From Actinernus sp. WN-2022 (lineage: Eukaryota > Cnidaria > Anthozoa > Actiniaria > Actinernidae), in contig JAOWCC010001368.1 in the NCBI GenBank assembly GCA_030867875.1, forward strand, positions 8,107,714 through 8,171,713: a stretch of 64,000 bases of DNA, written 5' to 3'. Positions 34,642 through 59,700 of the stretch are shown here, piece by piece. The notes under the pieces were generated by a model. The model was not told the origin of the DNA, searched no databases, and was given only the letters and a program-made list of their open reading frames with translations. Numbering within the stretch: position 1 is the first letter of the stretch; the number at the start of each line of letters is the position of its first letter. The translations under genes were made by a program, and so were the position numbers.

Positions 34642-34646
34642 CCAAT
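34642..34646 (+). promoter_or_regulatory. CCAAT box near the calmodulin start
   Basis: GCCAATAAGA lies about 115 bp before the ATG, a reasonable position for a CCAAT box of a TATA-less promoter. The transcription start was not determined. Confidence 0.4.
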
Positions 34647-34757
34647 AAGAAACTAGAATCTAAAAGAGAGTCGCACATTACTCACATTCGAATCTTCATT
34701 TGGTTCGATCTCAACACTAGAATTATCAGAACAGACAGAAGGATATAATACCTAAAA

Positions 34758-49542
<14,785 letters not shown>

Positions 49543-49909
49543 GATCACCATAGCACCTTGGTTAACTGCTCGTCGTATTGTGGTGTAAGCATGTCGCAGT
49601 TAGGGCATGCAGTGATTGTGAAATACTGATTACTGGTTATGTTCCAGTCTAATTTTATGGACACTACTTTTTATCAACAGTGTTTCACAGAGCTCGAACT
49701 GACTTGTTGAAACAAACTTAATAATGGCTACCTGCAAACCAACATGTGTAATAGATCTCTGGTATTGAAAAGCAAAGCTTTCATCCTTACAGAAGTGTAC
49801 TAGGCAGTGTTTTTCTAAAGTTATTGAAGGGTAGCTGTCCTGCTTTTTACAGTGAATAATAGGTTGTCAATGCAACTAGTCTTGTTGAAATGTGGAAGTG
49901 TCCATGGTC

Positions 49910-49915
49910 AATAAA
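49910..49915 (+). terminator. poly(A) signal of calmodulin
   Basis: AATAAA about 370 bp after the stop, the first canonical hexamer downstream of it that I noticed. Confidence 0.55.
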
Positions 49916-50648
49916 AAAAATAACGTGGAAACCAATCTGATTTCAGTCGTTTTTCATTGGGTAGAAAAATGCAGAGTCCAAGTTTGATATGCAAGGACCT
50001 GGGGCCAATTTAATAAAACCTCAAAACAATAGAGGCAATTGGCAACGCTGTTGCCACCTAATTCAGATCATGTGATGTTACTCTGGGGAATTATTCCTTT
50101 TTCATTATAATCATAATGCAGTCATGCCTATCTGAATAAAATTAATTTTCAAAGAGTCTGTTCTCCAGGGTGTGTTTATATTACATGATCTGAATTGGGT
50201 GACTGTGTTTGCTGATTACCTCCATGACCAGACTTGTAAAATACATGTGTAAAGTTTCATTGAATTGGCCACTGGAAATCCCAGCATGTAGGCAGATAAC
50301 CAGAGTTCTGGCTCCCCTGAGCATCTTGTGCATACCCATACCCAGCTTCCAATTTTCAGGAGAAACGAAAAACTGACCAAAAAGTATTATGAGCAGCGAA
50401 TAAATAATAAAATATCGATTTAAAGCTCTCATAATACTCTTCCTTCGAATACTTGTATTTCGGGAAAGAAAGTAAAAAAAAAAAATACATTCTGAAGTGA
50501 TGGCACAAAACCACGCGAAAAACGACGCCATCTTAAAATTCGTGGTCCAATGGCCCACCTCTTCCCATCCAAGCAAGTAAGAGTTGTAGTCTCGGCAGCA
50601 GGGGTCTTTTAGTCCCGATCACCAGAGGAAGACCAACATTTCACTAAC

Positions 50649-50710
50649 CTCGTACCCAAGGTCTTCTCTGTCAGATCCAAGATGGCGGCTACTCTGAGAG
50701 AAGACCCTGG
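50649..50710. repeat. short inverted-repeat unit containing AAGATGGCGGC
   Basis: GGTCTTCTCTGTCAGATCCA, AGATGGCGGCTACTC and GAGAAGACCCTGG are found again inverted at about 51918-51976. The unit is itself palindromic at its ends. CCAAGATGGCGGC matches the YY1 consensus. Confidence 0.75.
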
Positions 50711-50939
50711 TAAGCTAAGAGTATTCTGATTGGCTCTTCGATTATGACGCAAGGGTTCTAACTGCTTTTTATTGGCTAAACGGACTGAGTCCAGAGAGAT
50801 GAACTTGTATATAGATTCGATTGCTCAAATTTTATCGATAAAACTATTTTAAATAACCTTAAAACACGTTGTGTAGGTAGAGCAATAGATGAAGTGTATT
50901 ACTGGGTAGTTTTCTGGAAGGTTTCATCAATGGGAAAGC

Positions 50940-51308
50940 AACGCGTCATCTCTCTTAGATTGACTTATCATCAATTGTCAAAATCGCTAGAATTGCATCA
51001 TTCCAAGACAAACCCTAACCATCGGACGAGTTCACGGGTAAACGACTGGTTTTCACTCACCTAGAGCTAGGGTTCACAGGTAAACAAGAAAGGGAAACTA
51101 GAGTTTTTTTTTGCGCGCTCCTACACCGGCTCGAACTCGTACGCCATGACCACTACACTAAGCGCGTCTAACCGCCGTTCGGAATTCGACAATTGTTTAT
51201 CTTTATACTTGACTGGTTTTAACCTCGAGGTTAAATTGAGGATTATAATCAATTCTAGCGATTTTGACAATTGATGATGATAGTCAATCTAAGGGAGATA
51301 ACGTGTTG
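50940..51308. mobile_element. MITE with 8-bp target duplication and internal tRNA-like segment
   Basis: The left end AACGCGTCATCTCTCTTAGA and the complement of the right end AACACGTTATCTCCCTTAGA both continue TTGAC and then ATCAATTGTCAAAATCGCTA. GGGAAAGC flanks both sides (50932-50939 and 51309-51316). Between the arms, the minus strand of about 51115-51180 reads CTTAGTGTAGTGGTCATGGC then GAGTTCGAGCC, like a tRNA A box and B box with the anticodon arm missing. Confidence 0.82.
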
Positions 51309-51917
51309 GGGAAAGCCAGGAGAAGCCGTTAATGTACCGATCAATTCGAAACAACGCCTGCCCGAGCAAACCCCCGGGCATTTGAATTTTTGGAGTTTGG
51401 ATTGTTCAAATTCCCTTCCCCCGGGCCAAAAATGTTGTTGAAATGCCCCTACCCCCGGGACTTAGTATTAGTTGTAACACCGCATTTTGTTAAATATTTA
51501 ATACCTTTAAATACAGCACAAAGCGTTTAGAGTCCCTTCGTTTTTAAGCCAGTCACTTACAAAATCGGAATTTTGTCCTTTTTTGAAGTCGTCTAAAGTG
51601 ACCTACGGAGCGTTGTAAGGGCCATCGACAAACAAATGTTAAGAAAGAATATCGCGCGATACTGCTTTACTATCTGATACTGTTTTATTATCACGCGATA
51701 GTGTTAATGTTATTAATTAATGTTATTTTAAAATACGGACATTATTTAGCTATTGAAAATAACGGGGATGCATTAGTCGAGAAATACTAGCCATCTAAAT
51801 GCCATGTGAAGTTAGGCCCTGGTGCAAAATGTTGCCCGCGCTTTAATCTATGGTTTGTACAAGTCATGAGCTAGTCCCATATTTAGCTTGGCTGCATCTT
51901 AGATCGCCAAAATCTGG

Positions 51918-51976
51918 GCGTATCCAGGGTCTTCTCGCCGAGTAGCCGCCATATTGGATCTGACCGAGAAGACGGA
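51918..51976. repeat. inverted copy of the 50649-50710 unit
   Basis: Complement reads GTCTTCTCGGTCAGATCCAA, TATGGCGGCTACTCG, GAGAAGACCCTGG. The YY1-like core is changed to AATATGGCGGC. Confidence 0.75.
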
Positions 51977-52039
51977 CAGACAGAAGAGGTTGATTGGCAC
52001 TTTGCAGGCATTAATAAACCATCCGTGTTGAATCCAATA

Positions 52040-52215
52040 AAAAAAAAAACTACTAAGTAGATGAATACCAAGTCTTGTTGTAGGGTAATATATATTACAT
52101 TAATTTATTGCGGAAACGGGATCTAATTGTAAGGCAATCAGATGGTCATCATTAGTTTTCTTTAGGGATATTTTCAATATATTTTCTAATGAAGCATATA
52201 ATTCGTTTCGTGGCA
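52040..52215 (-). pseudogene. 3' end of the LINE interrupted by the hAT element
   Basis: The minus strand reads SATKRIICFIRKYIENI and then stops. This fits the end of the LINE protein whose main fragment lies on the other side of the hAT element at 54867-55790. Confidence 0.6.
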
Positions 52216-52412
52216 CTTAGTAGTAGGCTTAGCCACAAGTTGCTCGGCAACTTTTTACTCTTCGAGCAACTTTTTGGCAACTTTTAACATTTGGAGCAAC
52301 TTTTGATTTTTTGGGGATTTGGGGCAACTTTACTTCAATATTAAGCAACTTTTTGCAAATTAAAAGCTAGAAAGCTATTTAAACCGCGATTTTTATCCTT
52401 ATACGAAAATTA

Positions 52413-52957
52413 ATGGTCAGAAAACACTTTGATAGTGCTCCTCTCTTTCTTTCTCCTTTGGCACTTTGGTTGGGCTACCTGTGGTTTGAGGTCAGCGGTT
52501 TCGCAAATAAGATCACGTTTTTCAAAATGGCGACAAACATCGAAAGCTCGGAGTCAGAGGACGAAATTAATAATTCCAACTCTGACTACTCTACTTCGAA
52601 TGAAAATGACCCGATCAGAAAAGCCAAACAGCTTGGAGCAAATCTCAGTGAGCCCAAGAAGGCTTCGATAGCAAGAAAACGTAAAATACAGACGAATTCA
52701 GGGGACAGGAAACGTCGCGTGGCGAGAAAGACCCAACAAATGTGAACGCGTGGCAAAGAGTCAAAGAAAACAAAGGCGAATATCTAACTGTTACTAATAA
52801 TAAGCTGCGATGTGATGCCTGCAAGGAAACAATAAGCAAAAAGAAAAGCACTGTTATCAAGCATATTGCTTCTGTAAAGCATGTACAAGCCAAGGAAGCT
52901 ATATTAAAAACCAAGAAGAAAGATCAATCAATTTTGGAATTTCTCAAGAAAAACGAC
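52413..52957 (+). pseudogene. hAT transposase N-terminal part with BED-like zinc finger
   Basis: The frame 52413-52745 includes MATNIESSESEDEINNSNSD and a basic region ending KRRVARKTQQ. It then shifts to the frame at 52742, NAWQRVKENKGEYLTV, then CDACKETISKKKSTVIKHIA and SVKHV, a C2H2 arrangement like BED fingers, and SILEFLKKN. The change of frame suggests a small indel or a missed intron. The coding sequence resumes after the MITE insertions. Confidence 0.7.
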
Positions 52958-52960
52958 CAG

Positions 52961-53078
52961 GGCCGGGTTGTTCAAAGCCCGATTAGTGTTAATCCTGGAT
53001 TAACTCTGCACAGAACCTATTGGTTGTCATGGAAATTAACCCTGGATTAGCACTAATCGGGCTTTGAACAACCCGGCC
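52961..53078. mobile_element. 118-bp MITE inserted in the hAT transposase
   Basis: GGCCGGGTTGTTCAAAGCCC and its exact complement form the ends. CAG flanks both sides (52958-52960 and 53079-53081). The arms continue GATTAGTGTTAATCC or close variants. Confidence 0.88.
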
Positions 53079-53119
53079 CAGAAGAACAACCCAAAGGGTG
53101 AAACGTTGCCTGAAGACAC

Positions 53120-53559
53120 CACAGGCAACCCAAGCTCTAATTGTGTGTATTTGTCAGTATAATATAGGGTAACTACTAAACGGCGAAAATCATGAATTTT
53201 ACTACTATTGATAGGTTAAAATCAACTGAAATAAACGTACCTCTGCTCTATATGTTGTCTTTTGTCGTTTATTAGCGATTTGGGCCTATTTTCCTTTTCG
53301 GATCTCCTCTACCTAAGAAAGAGACAGGGAAGTCGAAATCCGAGTGTGCTGCCTTGTCTCTTTCTTAGGTAGAGGAGATCCGAAAAGGAAAATAGGCCCA
53401 AATCGCTAATAAACGACAAAAGACAACATATAGCAGAGGTACGTTTATTTCAGTTGATTTTAACCTATCAATAGTAGTAAAATTCATGATTTTCGCCGTT
53501 TAGTAGTTACCCTATATTATACTGACAAATACACACAATTAGAGCTTGGGTTGCCTGTG
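53120..53559. mobile_element. 440-bp foldback element, 7-bp target duplication
   Basis: Arms 53120-53325 and 53356-53559 are almost perfect complements, separated by 30 bases. They start CACAGGCAACCCAAGCTCTA. AAGACAC flanks both ends (53113-53119 and 53560-53566). The end sequence and 7-bp duplication match the large foldback element at 27678-33851. Confidence 0.93.
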
Positions 53560-53566
53560 AAGACAC

Positions 53567-54411
53567 GAGTCTTCCGATTTGATTTGGTTGCAAGCTTTCT
53601 GTCAGCTGGAATACCACTGTCAAAAATTGATCGCCTGCGCTCATTCCTGGAAAAGTATGGATACAGGCTGACTACCCAGAGGGTATCCGCACTTACTACT
53701 TGGAAGGAGATAGGTCCCTAATATTCAGCTGCTACGAATGCCTAGCTCAGTACTGTGTCTCACTCTGTAGCATTGGATGCTTATCCAAACCTATAGGGAA
53801 TGGCACGTCGTCAGGCAGATGGCAATGTGCCTGTTTACAATCAGCTTGTTGCCAAGGGAAAGGCATGTATAACTCCAGGGTTGGGTTTTTTTCAAAGGCA
53901 ATTTAGTCAAGAGTTCCATGGTCTTGTGCGTGCCTTTAGAAGTGCAAGACTGTGCTGCCCTGTGCAAGTGCAACAGCTTCGGCCAAACGCTGCATCTGTG
54001 CAAGAGCTGAGGAACTTTAGTTTCCTCGACAATGATGCAGTTATTGCTGGTCTTACGGATGAGCTTCCCCGTTATCTGGCAATTGCTGACGGTGTACAAC
54101 CAACAGAAACCGAAGAGGAGAAGGTGCAATGGTGGGCAAGGCATTAAGTTACTCTGCCTAATTGGTCATCTGCTGCACAGAAAATCCTTCTAGTGCAGCC
54201 AAGTTCTGCCTCTGCTGAAAGAGTTTTCAGTATCATGAAGCATTTCTTCACTCAGCAACAGGAGAATGCACTTGAGGAAACCCTTGAAACATCTAATGTT
54301 GTGTTACAATGGAAACCAGCGAAAAAAGATCTTGATCTGAAAGGTTTTGGTCTGACAGTATCCATTTTGCTTAAAGAAGACAGACTGATTTGGGGTCTAC
54401 TAAAACAATGA
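53567..54411 (+). pseudogene. hAT transposase middle and C-terminal dimerisation part
   Basis: Just after the foldback: VFRFDLVASFLSAGIPLSKI and LRSFLEKYGYRL, similar to CGGBP1/hAT-type proteins. Then, in the frame of 53800, LGFFQRQFSQEFHGLVRAFR and RNFSFLDNDAVIAGL. A TAA at 54145-54147 interrupts it, followed in frame by PSSASAERVFSIMKHFFTQQ and QENALEETLETSNVVLQW, the hAT C-terminal dimerisation signature. Much of the catalytic middle is missing. Inactive. Confidence 0.8.
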
Positions 54412-54866
54412 ATACAGTTTTTCTACTAATATTGAGAGAAAGACTATTAGAAAGACTTTGTTAGGAGAAAAACTTTGATTGTTACAGTGTAGCTTAAACA
54501 GTTTGCCAAGTAATTAGTTGCCTTTGTTAGATGCTACGGTCTGTAAAGTGCATGGTAGTCAGCAAAAGGACTTGATGGTAGCCTTGTGTTATAGTACTCT
54601 GATTTTGCAAGATCACAAATGAAATTGCACATTTGTAATTGCACATGCTTTATAGGACTACTGTATATGATTTGTACTTCGCCAACAGTAGTTGAGTTGT
54701 AAAAAAATAATGAAAAAGCAGTAGTTTTTAATTAACTTTCTTTGGAAAACGAGCAACTTTTGAGCAACTTTTTAGAAAAATGAGCAACTTTCAGGCAACT
54801 TTTTAGGAATTTTGGGGCAACTTTTAAGGAAATTTCGAGCAACTTGTGGCTAAGCCTACTTGGTAG

Positions 54867-55790
54867 TATGTGCATCTATTTATATAGTGCTGCATGTTCA
54901 TCCTCAACTTCGGCTTTACAAAGAGGAAAAGCCTCTCGTTGGGTGGTTTCTATGGGCGCTCATATCTGCCCCTCAATTTGTAGCTCATGATTACTTATTC
55001 TCAACTTTGTTAGCGCAATTCGATGCTTCACGTTCTTAATATTTAACAGATAATTTTCAAGTTCATGTTTATATTTAAATGTTCGATAACATCTTATTTT
55101 GTTACCTTAGTTGTTTTTTCGGTTATTATCATTGAATAGCTCACTATGCCAATTTTGCATTTCAACAGCTATTAGTCTTTGTTTTAAATTATTAATAATT
55201 ATGTTTGGGTGTTCGATTTCTTCCTGGAAAAACCAGACTTCACCGAAACCTAGTCGAAACAGATGGTTTTTTTACTCTTTGGCACCACATTGTGGGCTTC
55301 CCTATCCGTCTCGATTTAGCTACAGCGTCAGACGCTAATTCAATGATTTTTTTTTAGCCAGTATTTTAGGCTTCTTAGGATAGAGTCCATGCTTATTGGA
55401 ATTTATCCAATTCGGCCCGACAAGCATTTAACATTAGTGGCGGTCCTGCTTACACCCAGTAATCACTTACATAATTTTAACTGTACACTTTCTATTGGGT
55501 CTTTGTCATCGTTTGATACTTTATCCATACCCCATATTTCATTACCGTAAAGAAGTATGGGGACAAGATTGCTCTCCCCCCGAAAGTGTTTTAGGCCCGT
55601 CCCTACTTCTCGTTTTACCATAGTAAGCCCGGTCTCGATTTTTTCTTTTATAAAACTGAGGGTGTCTATAGTCGACGTTTCTAAAATAAAAGAAGCATCA
55701 GACTATCTCAATTACCAAACGTTTAATTTATATGAACGATTTTTACATTGTGCGTGTATGACCAGGATTCTGTACGCTTGAAATTGCTGT
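54867..55790 (-). pseudogene. LINE ORF2 C-terminal fragment
   Basis: On minus from about 55720: KIETGLTMVKREVGTGLKHF, then LVPILLYGNEIWGMDKVSND, ESVQLKLCK, a stop, LLGVSRTATNVKCLSGRIG, KYWLKK. Further down: NLKQRLIAVEMQNWHSELFN, FKYKHELENYLLNIKNVKHR, IALTKLRISNHELQIEGQI. This is the same protein region as the LINE at 1-705 (LRIS.H). Several stops are present. The hAT element sits inside its 3' part. Confidence 0.78.
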
Positions 55791-55799
55791 GCTAATCGA

Positions 55800-56433
55800 A
55801 TGTAATTAACTGTGCAACAAAGTACAACATTATTTTAACATTAGTGTTTACTTTAAACTTCTTTGGAAGCTACCATGAATCTTATAGGCACTTAAAGACT
55901 ATGGGCATATAAGTCCATTTTTTTGTTTATCATTAATCTCAATTCTACATCAAGTAAATTAATTATAAAATATTTCTCGTGTGTTGCGTCTGAGTTAGAG
56001 GTATATATTTGGAATTGCTAATTAATGTGATGTCACAGGGGCCAACAGTCTTTCTCCTTGTAAATGATACTGATTTAAACAATATTTGGTAAAATCTGAC
56101 ATATAAAGGCCCAAATATAACGTGTAGAAAAAGTTATTTATCTCTGCCAGCACGTTTTTGTATAATAAACGAGGCCGTCTGTAACATCGCATAACATTGG
56201 AAATAGAAACCTCTATAACTCAGACGCAAAAATAATTTGCACGTGATGTAGAATAGATATAATAATAATAAAAATGAGTTTATAATTATGCACTTTCATG
56301 ACCGGATCCAGCTGAGTTTGTTTTCAAGAAACTGGAACACGGAAAACCTACTAATAGTTAAGGCATATGTAACATTATAATTACAACAAGTTTACTTAAT
56401 ACCCTTGAGGAAAAGCACAACTATTCTTGGCTG
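55800..56433. other. no recognisable gene
   Basis: AT-rich intergenic DNA between the old LINE and the 3' end of the calmodulin-like gene. Confidence 0.5.
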
Positions 56434-56439
56434 TTTATT
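56434..56439 (-). terminator. possible poly(A) signal of the calmodulin-like gene
   Basis: TTTATT on plus (AATAAA on minus) about 295 bp after the stop. Another AATAAA overlaps the stop codon itself and is less likely to be used. Confidence 0.35.
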
Positions 56440-56733
56440 GTGATATACAAGCTCGGTACGATGCTATAACTTCCCTTCGTGATAACACTCTCTTCTACTG
56501 CTTCATTTGGTCATTAATTAGGGTACGCATTTACGTACGAATGGTGATTCGTTTCCAGTCGTATGATTTCTGAGTAGGGTACGTGGATCACGGAAAGGAT
56601 ATCCTTCTCCCCCCGCCCCCTTCTCCCTTAAAACGACTGGGAACGAGTCAGCTTCGAATACAAAAATTCCATATTAATTCGACATCCGGGACAGATATCA
56701 ATTCTTCTGCATAGCATCGTAGTATCCTGGAGT

Positions 56734-56765
56734 TTATTCTCGGTCAGAGAAGAATTGCACAAATT
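56734..56765 (-). CDS. calmodulin-like coding exon 5 with stop
   Basis: 32 nt; acceptor GGTTTTATTTTCAG. It completes the Glu at position 12 of EF-hand 4 and adds FVQFFSDRE then TAA. The phase match and the restored loop support it. It lies 2.7 kb from exon 4 and is too short for an ORF list. Confidence 0.85.
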
Positions 56766-59700
56766 CTGAAAATAAAACCGAGAAGAAAGTCAATGTTTAG
56801 AATCAATGACTTTTTAAAATTGAATTTAAAGGGCACTTGACAGTACTGTCAATCAAATTGATCCTTCAAGTTAATTAAAAACAAAACTACAAAATTAACA
56901 CCCTGAAATAGAAAAGAAATACCATGTGAATGTCCTGATATGCTTTTGAAACTTAAAAAGCGTATTTCGGTTACAATGAACCAACAGGGACGTAGCTGCC
57001 TTTAAGCCCGGGCTTAGGAATTTTGGTGACCGGATTTTTTTTGCTGTAGCCGTTGCCATTTGTAATTTTTGCTCTTGATTTAGGTTGATTGTCGTGAAAA
57101 TATTGCATCTAAAACGCTGGAGATAGCGTTTCAGAGCTTGTTAATTTCAAACATTTCCAGGGGCCGGGTATGCCCCCAGAATCCCCCCTAGGAGGAGCTC
57201 GCGCCTTCAGCGATCGTTTCACAAAAGGTCACATTTACAAGATTTCAAACAAGCGTAGAAAATAATGTTTTCACTGTAAACCAAAACTTTCTTCACAGAA
57301 GTACTCAAAACATTTCGGAGGTTCATAGCTATAAAAATTGCAAAAGATTATTGGCACATTTTAAAAGTGCGGGCCAGGGCGTGACGGGTTTTATTTAGAG
57401 GCACAAACGACCGTCAAAACGGCATGATTCTATATTTTAAAGAAGTGTTCAACGCAGACGACTGAATTTTGGTGGATGGGTATAGAATTGTAAAAGGAAT
57501 ATAACCTGAACTTTAAGCTATGTTCATACCATTGTGACGTCACAATGACGTCATTTGTCCATTTGTAATACGTTTCTTCAGGAGTATATTACAGTGTTCC
57601 TCTTCCCACATTTTATTATCACACAACACTGTAGACGGTAGAGTTATTTTTAGCATAGAGTTTCCCGCGAGAAGAAACAAAGGCCGTCACTTTTAACTAA
57701 TCAGGATACACTGAAAAATTGTAATTAACACGGTTCAAACTGCTAAATATACTAAAGCGCAAGAGAAAAGACAACGTAATCGCATACCAGAACTTCGCGA
57801 CTATAAATAGACACACCATCTACTGTGTTAGGGGCCCAACACAAGAGCCAGGAACACTCCTGTGTAATATACTCCTGGTTTCTTATAATTGTTCATTACC
57901 TCTAAAAACGTAATGTCGTATATTGTTAAAATCTCCTCTTGGTGAGGAGGAAGGAATGGAAAACTCGATTTAAGTGTTTGGCGGGAAATAAATTAAACAC
58001 GATAAAAGCATTTATGAAAATCTCTTCATTCATCTTTTACAGTGTTAATACTGTTGCATGACATTTTGTCCAGTCATAAAACATCTTTTTACGGAATTTT
58101 GTTCAGTTTCCTTTTCCTTAACCACGCCATTATGACGTCATACATTTTATACAGGTCCTTGGGACCGGCCATTATTTAAAGGGTACAGGGTTGGAAAAAA
58201 AAGAATTTTGTGTTCCTTATTTTTTCCAATCCCCGTAAAATTAATTTTAACGCCCCATTTTAACGGCCCAAATTTTCTTACCCCCATATGCAACCCTTTC
58301 ATTACTTTGTTTAGAAAAAAACATACCCCCGTCAGATTTCCGATCGATGCTTTTTTCATACCTAACCCGATACTCCCTGTAAATAATGACCGGTCCCTTA
58401 GAAAAGAACCTTTGAGTGATTTTCGAGTCTTATTGAAGAAATGCACTAGCCTGACACTGAAAAGTCACATTTTCTTTTCCTGATTTTTTTTACAATTTAG
58501 GTACAAATCCTGACGTCATAGCAACAGTTAATCCTCTATAAACTTTGGCTGTAATCATCATAGAATGTCCAAATTTGCACCAATTAAATGTGTGGCATGA
58601 AGGCTTTTTGTTGGCGAACTCAGTTTGTATCGTTTATTAAAGGGGGAATTTTACCAAAAAGGAGGAATCAGTTATGACGTCACAACAACGTCATCATACT
58701 AAAATAAAACATAAGATATGTAGTTTCATTTTAATTTGTTACCAACTCACCAAATATTTCTTCAAATTCAGACGGTAAGTGGTGTTAATTTTAATTATTT
58801 GGTCACGCTGAACCGATTTTGATGTTAGGGAAGACTGCGGTCTACGACTACGGACGCGTGTCAATAAAGAACTGGAACGAGACACTCGTGTTGGTTTCAT
58901 TGTACCGTAGCCTCGGCGAGTCCACGACTACGAAAAACACGCTGACTTATCACCGTCACCACAACAGACTGCGTTAGTCGGATTTAATGAAAGAAATTCA
59001 CCACTCTATTGGATATTTCAATAGCTAACCTTTAAAATACACAAATTGCTTTCTGTTCAGTTTACAGCGTTTCTGGGCATAGCTTATGTGGGAATTTTGG
59101 TCAATTCGGTCGGGAACGCGTTGGCTTCAGCTCAGTCTCGCCAAAATGTTGAACTTTTCGCGCCATTCGTTGCGTACTCGGCCCAGTACTCTAGCCGACC
59201 GCTAGGCACGTCCAACCGTATGTAGTCGTTATACTAGTCCGTAGTCGTCGTAGCTTACATTCGTTAATCTTTATGCCCGCCGCGCACGCGCTCGACCCAT
59301 ATGGAGGTGGAACGAGAGGAGTGGAGTGAGTTAACTAGGACCCATGTGGGGGTGGGGCAGGGGGATAGAGCCAGTTATCTATGACCCATGGGAGGTGGGA
59401 CAGGGAGAGTGGAGCCAGTTAACTACCTGTGTAGCTGACACGCCCATCTTCGTCAATGTCAGCATCGATGATCATTTTCTTGAGCTCGTCGTCAGAGAGA
59501 TCTTCGTTGCATTCATTCATAGTCTTCTTGAGATCTGAAAACGTAATGAAGCCATCGCCATCTTTATCCATGACTTTGAAGGCCAAGCGAATCTCCTTGG
59601 CCTTTCCCTGATGTGAAGTACACATCATGTGGAGAAACTCGTTTAGGTCGATGTTTCCACTCGCTAGAGATACAAGAGAATTAACTGTTAATACTCAAAC

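Larger units (their letters stand above)
52224..54858 (+). mobile_element. hAT transposon, 2.6 kb, with decayed transposase
   Basis: Termini TAGGCTTAGCCACAAGTTGC are identical in both ends. CTTAGTAG and CTTGGTAG flank it (52216-52223 and 54859-54866), an 8-bp duplication with one mismatch. Both subterminal regions are packed with GAGCAACTTTT and GGCAACTTTT repeats, a common arrangement for hAT transposase binding. The interior encodes a BED-finger/hAT-dimerisation protein and has received two MITEs. Confidence 0.92.

Noticed and set aside
50181..50576. 131-codon minus-strand open frame
   Set aside because: No recognisable domain, partly hydrophobic by AT composition, and the sequence resembles intergenic repeat material. 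An open frame of this length is expected by chance in 64 kb.
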